Part shown: in pieces, positions 1 through 10,830 of the stretch
Layout of the letters: each line of letters begins with the position of its first letter
How positions within the stretch are numbered: the first letter of the stretch is position 1
Source: Chlorops oryzae
Taxonomy: Eukaryota > Arthropoda > Insecta > Diptera > Chloropidae
Direction of reading: 5' to 3'
Assembly: GCA_020466095.1 (NCBI GenBank)
Contig: CM035806.1
Span: 35,438,060-35,502,059 of the forward strand
DNA: 64,000 nt
The notes under the pieces: generated by a model
Databases searched by the model: none
What the model was told of the DNA's origin: nothing
The model's input: only the letters and a program-made list of their open reading frames with translations
Translations under genes and position numbers: made by a program

Positions 1-520
1 TGATTTTAACTTGCAATTTATTTCATTGGCGTACGGTCAACAGCAATCGCAATCAATTTGCTACTTTCGAATGACTTTGACATTTGCTTTCGCGTTTCAG
101 AGTGCTTAAAATGCGAAAATGCGAAAGGGGAAAAATTTAAATGCGAAAATCGCATTACAGAGTACTGAATGCCCGAATTCGCGAAATATGCGATACGAAA
201 CGCGATACAGAGTGACCCCCCTGGGCTTGTGCAAAAATAATCGTTTGTTCATTCCTTATCCATTACTAAAATGGTTATTAGCAAAATCGAAACAAAATTG
301 GAGATAAGTCGAATTTTAGGTTACCAGCCTCAACGCGGGTATACGGATTAGAGGGTTAAGTTGCGAATTTTGTTTTTGTTTTTTTTAGCTTTTACTGGAT
401 TTAATATTGGCGAATTCTGTTGCAATGAAAACAAAGTTGAATATTTTGATAGCAATTTTAGTGCTGTTTTTAATTTTTAAATAGTTTTCAATATTTTCCT
501 TCGATATTGTTTTTTTACAG
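1..520. other. Probable intron or upstream sequence of the edge gene
   Basis: No coding exon is recognisable here. The stretch ends in a pyrimidine-rich tract followed by CAG at 518-520, a good splice acceptor for the plus-strand exon at 521-756. Around 110-210 the word GCGAAA(A/T) recurs in several degenerate copies. The stretch is therefore best read as the last intron of a plus-strand gene that begins outside the window. Confidence 0.4.
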
Positions 521-756
521 TCAATTTACGAAGCGTAGTGCAGAAAAAACAAACAGCATTTAAGTCTGCACGAAGAGAAAAGAAAGAAAGAGAGTTCGGG
601 ATGGTGATTGTTCCAAGGCGCGGCCATATTCAACGGTCCCAAACGTCGCGAATTCCTAAGAGCAGAGTTCCATCTCCGAAGCTGGCGGGTTCTCAAAAGG
701 GGTTTCGAAGTTCCTATCGTGCGGACCTGATTGCTGCATCACTCGGATTAACTTAA
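521..756 (+). CDS. Terminal coding exon of an unidentified basic protein (gene enters from the left)
   Basis: An open frame runs from a pyrimidine-tract/CAG acceptor (ends at 520) to a TAA at 754-756, giving about 78 residues. The first two bases complete a codon split by the intron. The predicted peptide is very basic: a KSARREKKERE stretch (about residues 16-26), then RRGHIQRSQTSRIPKSRVPSPK, ending in LIAASLGLT. It is more GC-rich than its surroundings, as expected for coding DNA. AATAAA at 795-800, about 40 bp after the stop, fits a real 3' end. No ATG is needed because this is an internal continuation. I do not recognise the protein; the Ser/Arg/Lys/Pro composition suggests an unstructured nuclear or cytoskeletal tail, but that is a guess. 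It converges on gene A, with only about 160 bp between the two stop codons. Confidence 0.55.
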
Positions 757-918
757 ATAACTTAATTGAACACGAATGACAGTAAATAATTGTTAATAAA
801 ATTATTAAATATTGCAACTTTTTGAAAGCTGCTCCCGTTTAAAATTTTTTGTTTTGTTTTTGTTTTTAAATAGCAACAAACTTAAACGATTTAGAGCTAA
901 ATTGAAGTCTCCATTTTA
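757..918. terminator. Convergent 3' ends with polyadenylation signals
   Basis: This short spacer separates the stop of the plus-strand exon (756) from the stop of gene A (919-921, minus). AATAAA is at 795-800 on the plus strand. On the minus strand AATAAA (920-915) overlaps the gene A stop codon. The two transcripts probably overlap in their 3' UTRs. Confidence 0.45.
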
Positions 919-3900
919 TTATGGAACATCGTCGATCTTTGCACCATAGCGGGGATTTAGGAAATAGGAAAGCACGGCGCATACTAAAAAACAAGACTTA
1001 TTGATATTATTCGTTGAAGGCTTCAATTTCGCTTACCCAATGCCATGACCGCAAAACTGTTAAATACTTGAACACAGCTGGACAGCAAATGAAGTCCAAT
1101 GATATATGTTGAGGCAGCACCACTTATGCGAGCTGAGGTCATGATGAGACAAGAGCCTTGTCCACTATATTGAGAATGAATTGATTGTAAGCATAACAAG
1201 TAAGGGTGTTATAGTTAGGCGAGCCTGACAATAGAATACCCGACACAGACAAACATGTTCAAATAATTTTCAATATCAATTGGTGTTTAAGGCCATAAGG
1301 GGCCCCCTCAAATACCGACTTTTGTTAAATTTCTTTATGAAAACCGCCCCTTTGCCACGCCCAATTTTTCAATTTTTTAAAATTTTAACCGGAGCCTTAA
1401 ATATACGCTCAAATGCGAAGTTTCATTGAAATATTTCGAAAAAGTCCGATTTTGGGGCAGTTTTGAGATTTTTGTGACAGACCCTAGTACTGGAGGTACC
1501 CCTAAAATTCGTCCGATCAGGTCCATTCTCGAACTTGTTCTTACTCACGTCCACGTGAGCACGCATACCGAATTTCATCAAGATAGCTCAACTCCTTCGA
1601 TAAGAAAACTGTATACAAACAGACGGACGGACGGACATGGCTAAATCGAATCTCCTGGTGACGCTGATCATTTCTATATATTCTGGGTGTTACACACAAC
1701 CACACAAACGCAATATACCCTCGGCACAGTGTTTGTCGGGTATAACAAATTATTGTTTCTTTTTGCCTTTTTGCCTTTCAGCTTCATAAGAATATCGATT
1801 TCACTTACCATAATTTTGTTGGTAGCAGATCAACTAGAAATCCCAAAATCGTCGACACAGCCAAATCGGATAGGACGATATAGAGCGAGAAGGCTACAAC
1901 AGATGGCGGTTGGACTTGTTAGCCAAATAAGTACGCCGCCAAAGAATGCCGCAGCGGTAAGCATGCCAATCAGGAGAGCCTTACGTCTTCGAGGACTAAT
2001 GACCAGGCCCAATACAACGTAACCAACAAAGCTAATCGTACCATAGATCATATAATCGGATAGAGTCTTATTTGTGACATTATCGTTGCAGTTCTACGAT
2101 TGAAACAATTCGAAATTACGAATTAATATCGATTGACTGCCAATTTTAAAATAGAAGATGTGTGCTCGCTCACCAAATGTGTTTCATTTATTCTGTTTTG
2201 ATCTGTTAGGACTTCGCAGACCGTTGGTGGCAAGGAACTTGAATTATAGGAACCAAGAATGTTCTGAATGTTTGGATACCAAACGCCAAGGCCGAATGAA
2301 CTGTTTAAGGAACGAAAAGAAATATTTGCATTTTTTTTTTTATATATATATACATATATATATACACGCACATGCCTGCGTGTGTATGTTTACGTACATT
2401 ACAAAGGATCCGGACATTGCTATACTAGAGGCTAAAAAATTTAATACATGAGGTGGTTTAAATAACGCCAACGTTTCGACGCACATTTTCTTGAAAGCAT
2501 GCCAGCTAAGAACAAAAACAAAAAACAAAAAACGAAAAACAAAACGAATATTGGAATTAATGAATTGCAATTAATTAATTAGTTCCTTACATGCTGGTGC
2601 TAACATTTCCTTCAATACTGTAATTGTAATCATCTAAGTCTTTTAGTTTATGCACTTTCAGCTCAGATAATGTACAGCCGTTACGATTTTGCTTGCAAAC
2701 CCAATCGAGGGCATCGTATGCTTCTTCATGACGTCCGAGGGCTAGCAAAAATTTCGGCGACTCCGGATATTTAAGCATCAGTAGCGATGACAACAGACCG
2801 GGCAGCAAATTGAATAATATGAGCAGACGCCATGGCCGGAAAATGAAATTTTCGAAAACAACAAACTCCCATTTCATCAAAAGAATCAACCAAGCAGCGA
2901 CTGAATTAAAAAGTAGATACATACAGAAGTAGTGCTTTCAAGTATGTAATAAGAATTCCCTGCATATATATGGATATATATATATATATATGTATATATA
3001 CCTGGTACGTATATAAATGATACGGCATTGGCGATATTGGCGAAATTCATGAAGACAGGACGATGCTGGGCAGCACAAAATTCAGCTAAATACGCGAGCG
3101 CGATTCCCACAGCACCAGCGGTACTAAAAATTATCAATAATTCATAAATTCAATTATCAATGCATAATGTGCCGTATAATTGGTCCAATGCCAAAGTACA
3201 CGCATTTACGCGACTTACAAGAATCCAATAAAAAATCGAAATACTATAAAAACGGTATAGTTTGACACAAACACAGTCGCCAGCGAGAAAGATACGCCGC
3301 AGAGATTCGTAATAATCAGTACCTTCCGACGACCGTATACATCACTTAAGTAGCCCAAGAAATACGATGAAATGATTTTACCTGAAATGAACAAAAGAGT
3401 CAAACTTCAGCCGCACCTTTGGGATGTGCAAGTTAGGGTGTTATAGTCAGGCGAGCCTAACAATAGACAACAACATGTTCAAATAAATTTTAATATCAAG
3501 AGGTGTTTAAGGCCATAAGGGGCCCCCCAAATACCGACTTTTGTTAAATTTCTTTATGAAAACCGCCCCTTTGCCACGCCCAATTTTTCAATTTTTTTAA
3601 ATTTTTACCGGAGCCTTAAATATACGCTCAAATACGAAGTTTCATTGAAATATTTCGAAAAAGTCCGATTTTGGGGCAGTTTTGAGAATTTTGTGACAGA
3701 CCCTAGTACTGGAGGTACCCCTAAACATGGTCCGATCGGGTCAATTCTCGAATTTGTTCTTACTCATGTCCCCGTGAAATTTCATTAAGATAGCTCAACT
3801 CGTTCGATAAGAAAACTGTATACAGACAGACGGATGGACAAACATACGAACATGCCTTAATCGAATCTCCTGGTGGCGCTGATCATTTCTATATATACTT

Positions 3901-6319
3901 TGTTACACACAGCCACACAAACGCAATATACCCTATAAAAACAAAGGAGCATATCGCACATGTACTTCAAGAGTGTCACAACTCAAAGTTTTTCATTTGG
4001 GGTTAATGCAAGAAATGTGTTCAGAGGCCACCTGTCTACCCAGGCCCGTGCGCAAGGGGGGGGGGGGTTGTTTGGGGGTCCGGAACTATGAAACGCCATG
4101 TTAATATTGCTTTCAAGGGTTAGTACAAAATTTAGTTTTGTTTTCTTTTTTTTGGTTTCAAACCTTTTTGTATGGTACTTATAACAATCAATAACTGCAA
4201 CTGATTGACACATAAAAAGCGGAAAAAAAAACTTCTTAAATCGCGTCTGCGAAAAAGCAACGTACCCCAAAGAACAACTCCATGCATAACGCCTTTATCT
4301 TCTTCATCTAATTGGAAATCGCATTCGGATGCAATCGTGATCACACTTATGCCCATGAGTTCATTCATAACCATCAGAAGTACCATTCCACAGGCTAGAA
4401 CCATCTTCACTTGAACGCGTCCGAAACCTTAAAAACAAAAAACAAAAAAAAAAAAAAATAAAAAATTTTCGATCATTTAATATATTTTATCCAAATTCGA
4501 GTATGAGCGTATATGGGACCAGGGGTGTCACGATTCAAATTCTCGTTAACAAATTTCACTAATTATCACAAACCTAAATAACTGTTATTTGAATATGTTT
4601 CTTCACAGTGTTATCAAAGCGTGAATTCATTGGAAAATCTATCGAATCATGAATTGCATTCTTTTGAGCCGCGATTATCTATAAAAAAAAAAAAAAAAAA
4701 AAAAAACAACAACACAAATTGTTTCTTTAATTAAAGCTCTAGCAAAACTTAATAATGCACTTCCCTTAGGTACTTTACACTTTAATCTGGACCTAAGGTA
4801 TGAGACATAAGAGCTTCCGATCAAGAGAGGGTAGTATTCGAAGAATCTTGTAGCTTTTATGTTTTCTAACAAGGCTTCCTTCCATTTTTTTTAAAACTTA
4901 AGTTGGACATGTGGAATCAATGATATGGAATCATTGATATGGAATCAATGATATGGAATCAATGTCAGAACAATAACCCAATATCTGGTGTCTGTTCGTA
5001 GTCGGTCAACATTACGCAAGGTTTGTACGTTTTTCATTTTATTGAGACTTGCAGCCAAAGAACTATATGTAAAGCTGTATGTGACCGCGTCAGAAGCCGT
5101 GGCTGTGCCACCCGAATAAAAACTGTATTATGGAAGGTCAATTGGATGAATGGAGGAATTTCTCGCCCAGAGGGAAATTATGCGTAAGAGAGTTGTGGGA
5201 AGAGAAAAACCAGGAGCCCATTCTCAGCAATTTGAAATTCTAAAACTGCGACTCGGAACTTCAATATAAGCTCAAACTTCACATTTCATTGAAATCTCTG
5301 GATAGATTCTGAGCAATTTTGGCGATTGTGACAGACCCTAGTACTGAAGGTACCCTTAGAAACGATTCTCTCTGGTCCATTCTCGAAGTTGATCTCACTC
5401 ATGTCCCCACCAATACGCATACATTTCGTCAAGGTAGTTCAACTCCTTCGATAAGAAAGACAGGCAGACAGACCAGCGGACATGGCTAAATCGAATCTCG
5501 GGTTCCGCTGATCATTTCTATATACATACATACATATTTTGTATAGTCTGTCTTGACTCGTTCTGGGCGTTACATACAACCACACAAACGCAATATGCCT
5601 TCGACACAGAGTGTGCCGGGTATAAGAAAAAGGAGTTTTTGGGGTGTTAGAGGCGGTTTCGTGAAATCGGGAAACACCACCATCGAATCCCCCAACCCGC
5701 TCTTTCGAAAGGTCTGCTAAATACGTATTCGTATGTAAGGAAATGCCATTAAATGAGTATGCTAATAAGCACCGTGTACTCTCTAAAGCGGACACCTGCG
5801 GGACCGAAAAATATGTCCGCTTAACAGAGGTGTCCGTTTAAGAGGATAATAATTTAGAAAAAGGAACACTAGTGCGTTCCCAAAAACTGTCCGCTTAAGA
5901 GGACCCGGTCGGAAGATGTAGCCAAGAATTAGCGACTAACTTTTCAACAATAGCTTCTACGGACATTGTGGATTTCGATGTCATAGGAAATTGTATGTAT
6001 GTTTGTATGTATGTATAGCGGTAGTGGCGCGAGCAAATTGAAAAAAGAAGGAATTCTTGGTAATGCTTGCTGGTTCGGTCGGTCGTGGTCGGTCGGTCCA
6101 TAACATTCTTCACTTACGTATGTATGTATGTATGTGTCCGCAAGCAGAGAGTATACCGTGAAGCTTCAATATCCAAAACTTACCAATTATATCCAAGACT
6201 TCCTCGTAGTCATGCTCGATTTTCTCTTTGTCCACTTTCCTGTCGCCGTTTTTCAGTCCTCCGGAGACCGTTTCTATAGGCCGACTATTCACAATGGTTA
6301 ATTCGTGATTGCCCGTCAT
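919..6319 (-). CDS. SV2-like MFS transporter, gene A (10 exons, one frameshift in exon 8)
   Basis: Predicted 12-helix membrane transporter of the synaptic vesicle glycoprotein 2-like branch of the MFS; substrate unknown. Exons in transcript order: 6319-6184, 4427-4266, 3381-3219, 3123-3002, 2900-2591, 2505-2398, 2300-2174, 2093-1809, 1164-1037, 983-919. All junctions are GT-AG and all phases fit. Start ATG at 6319 has a fair context (CGACAATG). Motifs: DYEEVLDIIGFGRVQ at the exon 1/2 join, the MFS loop GYLSDVYGRRK in exon 3, PWRLL and PESPKFLLALG in exon 5, and a loop rich in N-glycosylation sites across exons 7-8. Oddity: exon 8 is 285 bp against 284 in gene B. One extra base in the TGTTGT run (plus 1896-1901) shifts the frame; the family pattern FSLYIVLSDL resumes in the +1 frame and continues correctly through exons 9-10 to NPRYGAKIDDVP and TAA. 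As read, the protein ends early at about 1831 and loses about 80 residues. Corrected length would be 534 residues. Introns 1, 2 and 8 carry repeat copies; the rest are short (52-101 bp). Confidence 0.88.
1196..1745 (+). repeat. AAGTAAG...GGGTATAA repeat, short form (copy 1)
   Basis: Lies in intron 8 of gene A. Starts AACAAGTAAGGGTG, has a 5' hairpin around the GGCGAGCC core, then ATACCCGACACAG. A central ACAGACCCTAGTACTGGAGG block follows, then a GACGGACG microsatellite, TGATCATTTCTATATA, and the 3' end TGTCGGGTATAA. Any open frame inside it, including one of 72 residues, recurs in other copies and belongs to the repeat. Confidence 0.8.
3429..3937 (+). repeat. AAGTAAG...GGGTATAA repeat, short form (copy 2)
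   Basis: Second short-form copy, in intron 2 of gene A and about 90% similar by eye to copy 1. The extreme 3' end is cut back: it stops after CAATATACCCTATAA, so the terminal stem-loop is missing. Confidence 0.75.
4911..4964 (+). repeat. Short tandem repeat of about 14 bp
   Basis: Four imperfect copies of a TATGGAATCAATGA unit in intron 1 of gene A. Confidence 0.7.
5240..5626 (+). repeat. AAGTAAG...GGGTATAA repeat, 5'-truncated (copy 3)
   Basis: In intron 1 of gene A. Lacks the 5' hairpin but keeps the ACAGACCCTAGTACTG block, the CAGACAGACC tract, TGATCATTTCTATATA and the 3' end GTGTGCCGGGTATAA. Confidence 0.7.
5772..5905. repeat. Small TIR element with GTCCGCTTAA motifs (pogo-like MITE)
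   Basis: CTCTAAAGCGGACACC near the left end is matched by an inverted GTCCGCTTAAGAGG at the right end, with two more GTCCGCTTAA/GTCCGTTTAA copies inside. This style is typical of short non-autonomous pogo/Tigger derivatives. It lies in intron 1 of gene A. Exact ends are uncertain. Confidence 0.5.
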
Positions 6320-7330
6320 TGTCGAATAGTTACTTCAAACGATTACTCAACTCGTACGCTAGTTAATTTAGGTTAGTTTGATTGAACAATTGAAAGTGTG
6401 ATGGTTAAACTTTTTTCTTTGTTGAAAAATTATTTGTGTCGAAATTAAAATTGTAAGAATTGTAAAAACTCGTTTAAAGATTGTACGAAATCTTTCATGG
6501 TATTTAAAATTTTGATAGCTCTTGTTTAACTTTTGAGCCCTTTATTGTGCTATTGGCTTCGCTCTATATTACGAGCTGTGCTGTGCAGTCGCAAATCTAC
6601 AATCGGCGGCGCTTAAATTTCAAGTACTTCAAGGCAAGACGGTTATTATTTGATTTATTTATTTTTTAATTGTATATTTATTTACTATTTGGCGTCCGTT
6701 AGTTCTCGCCCCGTTTTAAGAATGTTACTCTTTGAAAATCTCCAGGCTAACTGGTTGTGTACGTTGTGGAGCTTCCTCAATTTATTTGCTCTTCGAATGA
6801 ATGATTTTAGATCGCAATTAATATTCGAAGCTAAATTAAATTAATTCGTTTTCAACTAAGCACACTCTGGTGTGAAATTGTTCATGAGATCCCGTAAAAA
6901 AAAAAAATAAATCAAATGAAAAGCAAAATACTACCGCGGAAATCACTGCACTACACTTAAGTGTGGTTATTGTGTTGCAAACTGTTTTATCTCCATCGAC
7001 AATAGATTTTTAAATGGTAACGTATTCGACGAATGTTGGGTTTTTAATCGAGAGAAAAATGATGATGTAAAGCTTCAACGAAATTCTAGTAAGAAAATCC
7101 AAAAATCACGGAATCGGGAAACATGCTTATCACTGCTTCCAACTTGAATAGATTAGCATCAGCGCAAACTACATTTTGAGCTTTCGAAAGTTTTTTTTTT
7201 TTTTTTTCCTTTCACTTATCTGTTGCATCCGGCGATGAAAGCTACAAAATTCCTAACAAGTCTTCTCTATATGCAATTATCATCTACCTGGGGCCATTGA
7301 CTCGAGTATGCACATGCACAAGCATATATG
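6320..7330. other. Gene A upstream region, no gene seen
   Basis: This is the presumed 5' UTR and promoter side of gene A. I see no confident TATA box or initiator. The stretch is AT-rich with T- and A-runs at about 6898-6910 and 7192-7207. The 64-residue frame at 6650-6844 has no recognisable features. Confidence 0.4.
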
Positions 7331-7507
7331 TACAGTCAAACTTCCATAAGACGAATTTCTACAACTCGAATTTTTCCATAACTAGAACTGAATCGGGTGG
7401 CAATAGCGAATATTTTATATACAGTTTCGTTTTCCTAACTCGAAGTCTCTATAGCTCGAATTATTTCTTTGGATAATCGTGGCTCGAGATATGCAAGTTT
7501 GACTGTA
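7331..7507. repeat. Pogo-like MITE, TACAGTCAAACTTCC ends
   Basis: TIRs TACAGTCAAACTTCC (left) and GCAAGTTTGACTGTA (right) bound 177 bp. The inside repeats ACTCGAA words. The flanking or terminal TA fits Tc1/mariner/pogo insertion. Confidence 0.75.
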
Positions 7508-7528
7508 TAAATGTATGTATGTATTATG

Positions 7529-7871
7529 TACAGTCGAGTCTGGATAGGCTGAACACCTTAAGGTGGCGTGAGCACATGGTCAGAGGCTTGTTCAACAAAT
7601 TACACTGGTATTCTAGCTCTACTCACGAGAAGGCCTTTAAAAAATATTTAAGAGAACATAGGAAAGGAACGTGCCTATTGAAGTTTTATAAAAAAAAACC
7701 TGAGTTTTTTTAATTAACAAAAAAATATTTTTAAATCTCACACGTTAATGTGCGTACATATTTGAAGCAAATAAAGCAATTCAAACATAGATAAATTGAG
7801 TCTCGATTGCGTGAACAATCGAGGTACCACAATGGGAACAGGTCAATTCACTCTATCCAGTGTTTACTGTA
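7529..7871. repeat. Pogo-like MITE, TACAGTCGAGTCTGGATA ends
   Basis: Left TIR TACAGTCGAGTCTGGATA and right TATCCAGTGTTTACTGTA bound about 343 bp. The 64-residue open frame at 7519-7713 begins in the TIR and resembles no known protein to me, so I treat it as part of the element. Confidence 0.65.
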
Positions 7872-8140
7872 TATATATGTGTATGTATGTATAAACTGCA
7901 TTGTATGTACGAATTGGAAAAGTAAAACCGGATTGACGAACTAGCGTACGTAGCGGCGAATGACATTTTTCGGAAAAACACGAGCTTTTTCTTTCTTTCC
8001 CAAAGCTCTGAATTTTATGGGAAACCCAAGAGCTATTAAGAAAGGCATCCGAGCAGGTTTGAGGCTGTGTTTAGTTTTTTTTTTCCCCCCTCAAAAGCCA
8101 ACTGATGCGTCGATCAATATCAAAATACCCACCTTGTCGG

Positions 8141-8209
8141 TCCCGTTCTTGTTCTCGTACTCGTACTCGTACTCTTACTCTTCCGTTCCCGTTCTCGTTC
8201 TCGTTCGCC
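8141..8209 (+). repeat. (TTCTCG)/(CTCGTA) microsatellite
   Basis: Imperfect hexamer array. It explains the SYSYSYS tract in the open frame at 7960-8247, which I do not regard as a gene. Confidence 0.8.
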
Positions 8210-8311
8210 AACGTCTCCATCAATGGGGGTTAGCTCTCGGCATTTAAGCCTTCAACTTGTATAATAAATTTTTGGCATTGCATTTCATTTTATTGTAACC
8301 CTCAGTGCAGT

Positions 8312-8390
8312 CCGCCTCCGTGTCGTAGTTGGTTGAAATGCCAACATACGATGCGAGAGGCTCTGGGCTCGACTCCCCGCTCGGGTGTGG
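8312..8390 (+). repeat. tRNA-derived SINE-like fragment
   Basis: An A-box-like GTCGTAGTTGG at about 8322 and a B-box-like GGGCTCGACTCC at about 8366 are spaced as in a tRNA, but there is no closing acceptor stem. Best read as a SINE head, not a tRNA gene. Confidence 0.45.
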
Positions 8391-9537
8391 ATGTTAGTTG
8401 CGACGTTTTTTTTCTGTTTCTGTTTTTCTTTGATTTCCCATTTTATTGTGGTAGGTACCTATCACAATTGGCTCATGTGAGGCCTAAGTGTCTCACCCGT
8501 GGCGGCAGTCATACTAACCATCCAACCAACCAACTTTCAGTACGCAGTTCAGTAAAGAAAATTAACACAAAATTTTCATCATTAAATAGTTGAAAAATGT
8601 TGACATCTGTTTTCGAAATTTTTAATGTCGTTTGCCATTATAGCATTCTTTCACTTACAATTAACTTAGTGAATTATCTTTCAATGGATTAGAGTCTGCT
8701 TAATATCTGCATTTAATCTAATTCACATAGTAGTTAATTAGTTATAGTCTGCTAAATAAATTATAATAATAATAATCGTAATTATAGTCCGCTTGATATC
8801 TGAATTAACTCTTATTCATATAGTTAATTGACTATGTGAAAACATGCTATAAAGGGTCTTGCCGGTTCAGGAAAGGCTTGCGGCACCCTGAAAGGGATTT
8901 TGAAATTTTGTTGATTTTTCGATAGGTGCCATCTAGAATCACTGCAGAGACAGACCACTTTTTAGTTTTCAATTGAATCGTTGAATAGTCCTTGAGATAT
9001 GTATCCTTGAAAATCCTTTTTTAGTAAGTCTTGTTTAAAAATTTTATATCTCAAAAATTATTAAGCTAGGAAGACGGAACAAACATTGGCTGATTCCTAA
9101 TACATATAACAAAAAGCATATTTTCGACTTTGATGAAATTTTTTTGAATGACATTTTTTTGCTTGAACGAATATTATAAAAATTGTAAGAAAGTGGCGCG
9201 ATAACAGGAATGCAACAAAAAAATATTGTTAAAATTTTCTTTTTGGTTTTGTGAAAAAATTTTTCTCAGTGTAAAAAAAAAAAAAATTTATTTTTTTGAT
9301 TCCCTGTAATATTAGGAATTAAGCCCAAAATCCAACATTGCGAGAGCCCGATGCGAGAGCGCGAGACGAGCCGCACTCAAATTTCAATACATTCAATCAT
9401 ATGGTTCAAGCTCCAATGTATCGCACTGCGAGACCTCGTAGCGAGAAAATTTGGAAAAATTGAATATTTCTCGTTGCGAGGCAATTCGACAGGTTAATGA
9501 TGTAGCTATTTTTTGAGTACTCGCTTAAGGGGCTATA

Positions 9538-10830
9538 ACAGGTTGGCTGATAAGTCCCCGGTCTAACAAAGAAAAACAAATTTTTTTGTAAAAATTCGTT
9601 TTTATTATTCAACATAGTTCCCTTCAATAGCGATACAACGATTATAACGACCTTCCAATTTTTTGATACCATTTTGGTAGTACTCCTTCGGTTTTGCCTC
9701 AAAATAGGCCTCAGTTTCGGCGATCACCTCTTCATTGCAGCCAAATTTTTTCCCTGCGAGCATCCTTTTGAGGTCTGAGAACAAGAAAAAGTCGCTGGGG
9801 GCCAGATCTGGAGAATACGGTGGGTGGGGAAGCAATTCGAAGCCTAATTCATGAATTTTTGCCATCGTTCTCAATGACTTGTGGCACGGTGCGTTGTCTT
9901 GGTGGAACAACACTTTTTTCTTCTTCATATGGGGCCGTTTTGCCGCGATTTCGACCTTCAAACGCTCCAATAACGACATATAATAGTCACTGTTGATGGT
10001 TTTTCCCTTCTCAAGATAATCGATAAAAATTATTCCATGCCCATCCCAAAAAACAGAGGCCATTACTTTGCCAGCGGACTTTTGAGTCTTTCCACGCTTC
10101 GGAGACGGTTCACCGATCGCTGTCCACTCAGCCGACTGTCAATTGGACTCAGGAGTGTAGTGATAGAGCCATGTTTCATCCATTGTCACATATCGACGCA
10201 AAAACTCGGGTGTATTGCGAGTTAACAGCTGCAAACACCGCTCAGAATCATCAACACGTTGTTGTTTTTGGTCAAATGTGAGCTCGCGCGGCACCCATTT
10301 TGCACAGAGCTTTTTCATATCCAAATATTGATGAATGATATGACCAACACGTTCCTTTGATATCTTTAAGGCCTCTGCTATCTCGATCAACTTCATTTTA
10401 CGGTCATTCAAAATCATTTTGTGAATTTTTTTGATGTTTTCGTCGGTAACCACCTCTTTCGGGCGTCCACTGCGTTCACCGTCCTCCGTGCTCATTTCAC
10501 CACGCTTGAATTTTGCATACCAATAAATTATTGTTGATTTTCCTGGGGCAGAGTCCGGAAACTCATTATCAAGCCAAGTTTTTGGTTCCACTGTATTTTT
10601 TCCCTTCAGAAAACAGTATTTTATCAAAACACGAAATTCCTTTTTTTCCATTTTTTTCACAATAACAAAAGTTGCTTCACAAAAGACGCTCTATCTCACA
10701 AACTAATTGACTTACAGACGTCAAATTTTGACACGAATCATTTGAAGGTTGCCACTATATAAAAATAATATGCATTTAATACTAGCGACGCCATCTATGT
10801 GTCAGACCGGGGACTTATCAGCCAACCTGT
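9538..10830 (-). mobile_element. Mariner transposon, nearly complete
   Basis: Perfect TIRs beginning ACAGGTTGGCTGATAAGTCC (left) and ending GGACTTATCAGCCAACCTGT (right) bound 1293 bp, flanked by TA on both sides (9536-9537, 10831-10832). TIR and transposase sequences mark it as a mariner of the Tc1/mariner superfamily. It has landed inside the element at 9320-11893. Confidence 0.95.
9605..10660 (-). pseudogene. Mariner transposase interrupted by one TGA stop
   Basis: A DDE/D transposase of about 350 codons that would cut and paste the mariner. The N-terminal helix-turn-helix region includes a GRPKE linker motif. The first catalytic Asp is in VTMDETWLYHY, the second in FHQDNAPCHKS, and the third in YSPDLAPSDFF, giving the D,D34D layout of mariners. 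The frame stays open on both sides of a single TGA (plus 10139-10141) between PESN and QSAEW. The stop is one C-to-T change from an arginine codon (CGA). Two ATGs (10660 and 10651) are possible starts. The protein ends EGNYVE with a stop at 9605-9607. Apart from that codon the gene looks intact, so loss of function is recent or the stop is a base-call error. Confidence 0.93.

Noticed and set aside
4058..4080. G-run as a G-quadruplex regulator in intron 2 of gene A
   Set aside because: A single G-run of about 12 and a G5 nearby; probably the end of a diverged element or a sequencing homopolymer, with no further support.
7960..8247. 95-residue frame with SYSYSYS
   Set aside because: Built on a hexamer microsatellite; no start context or homology.
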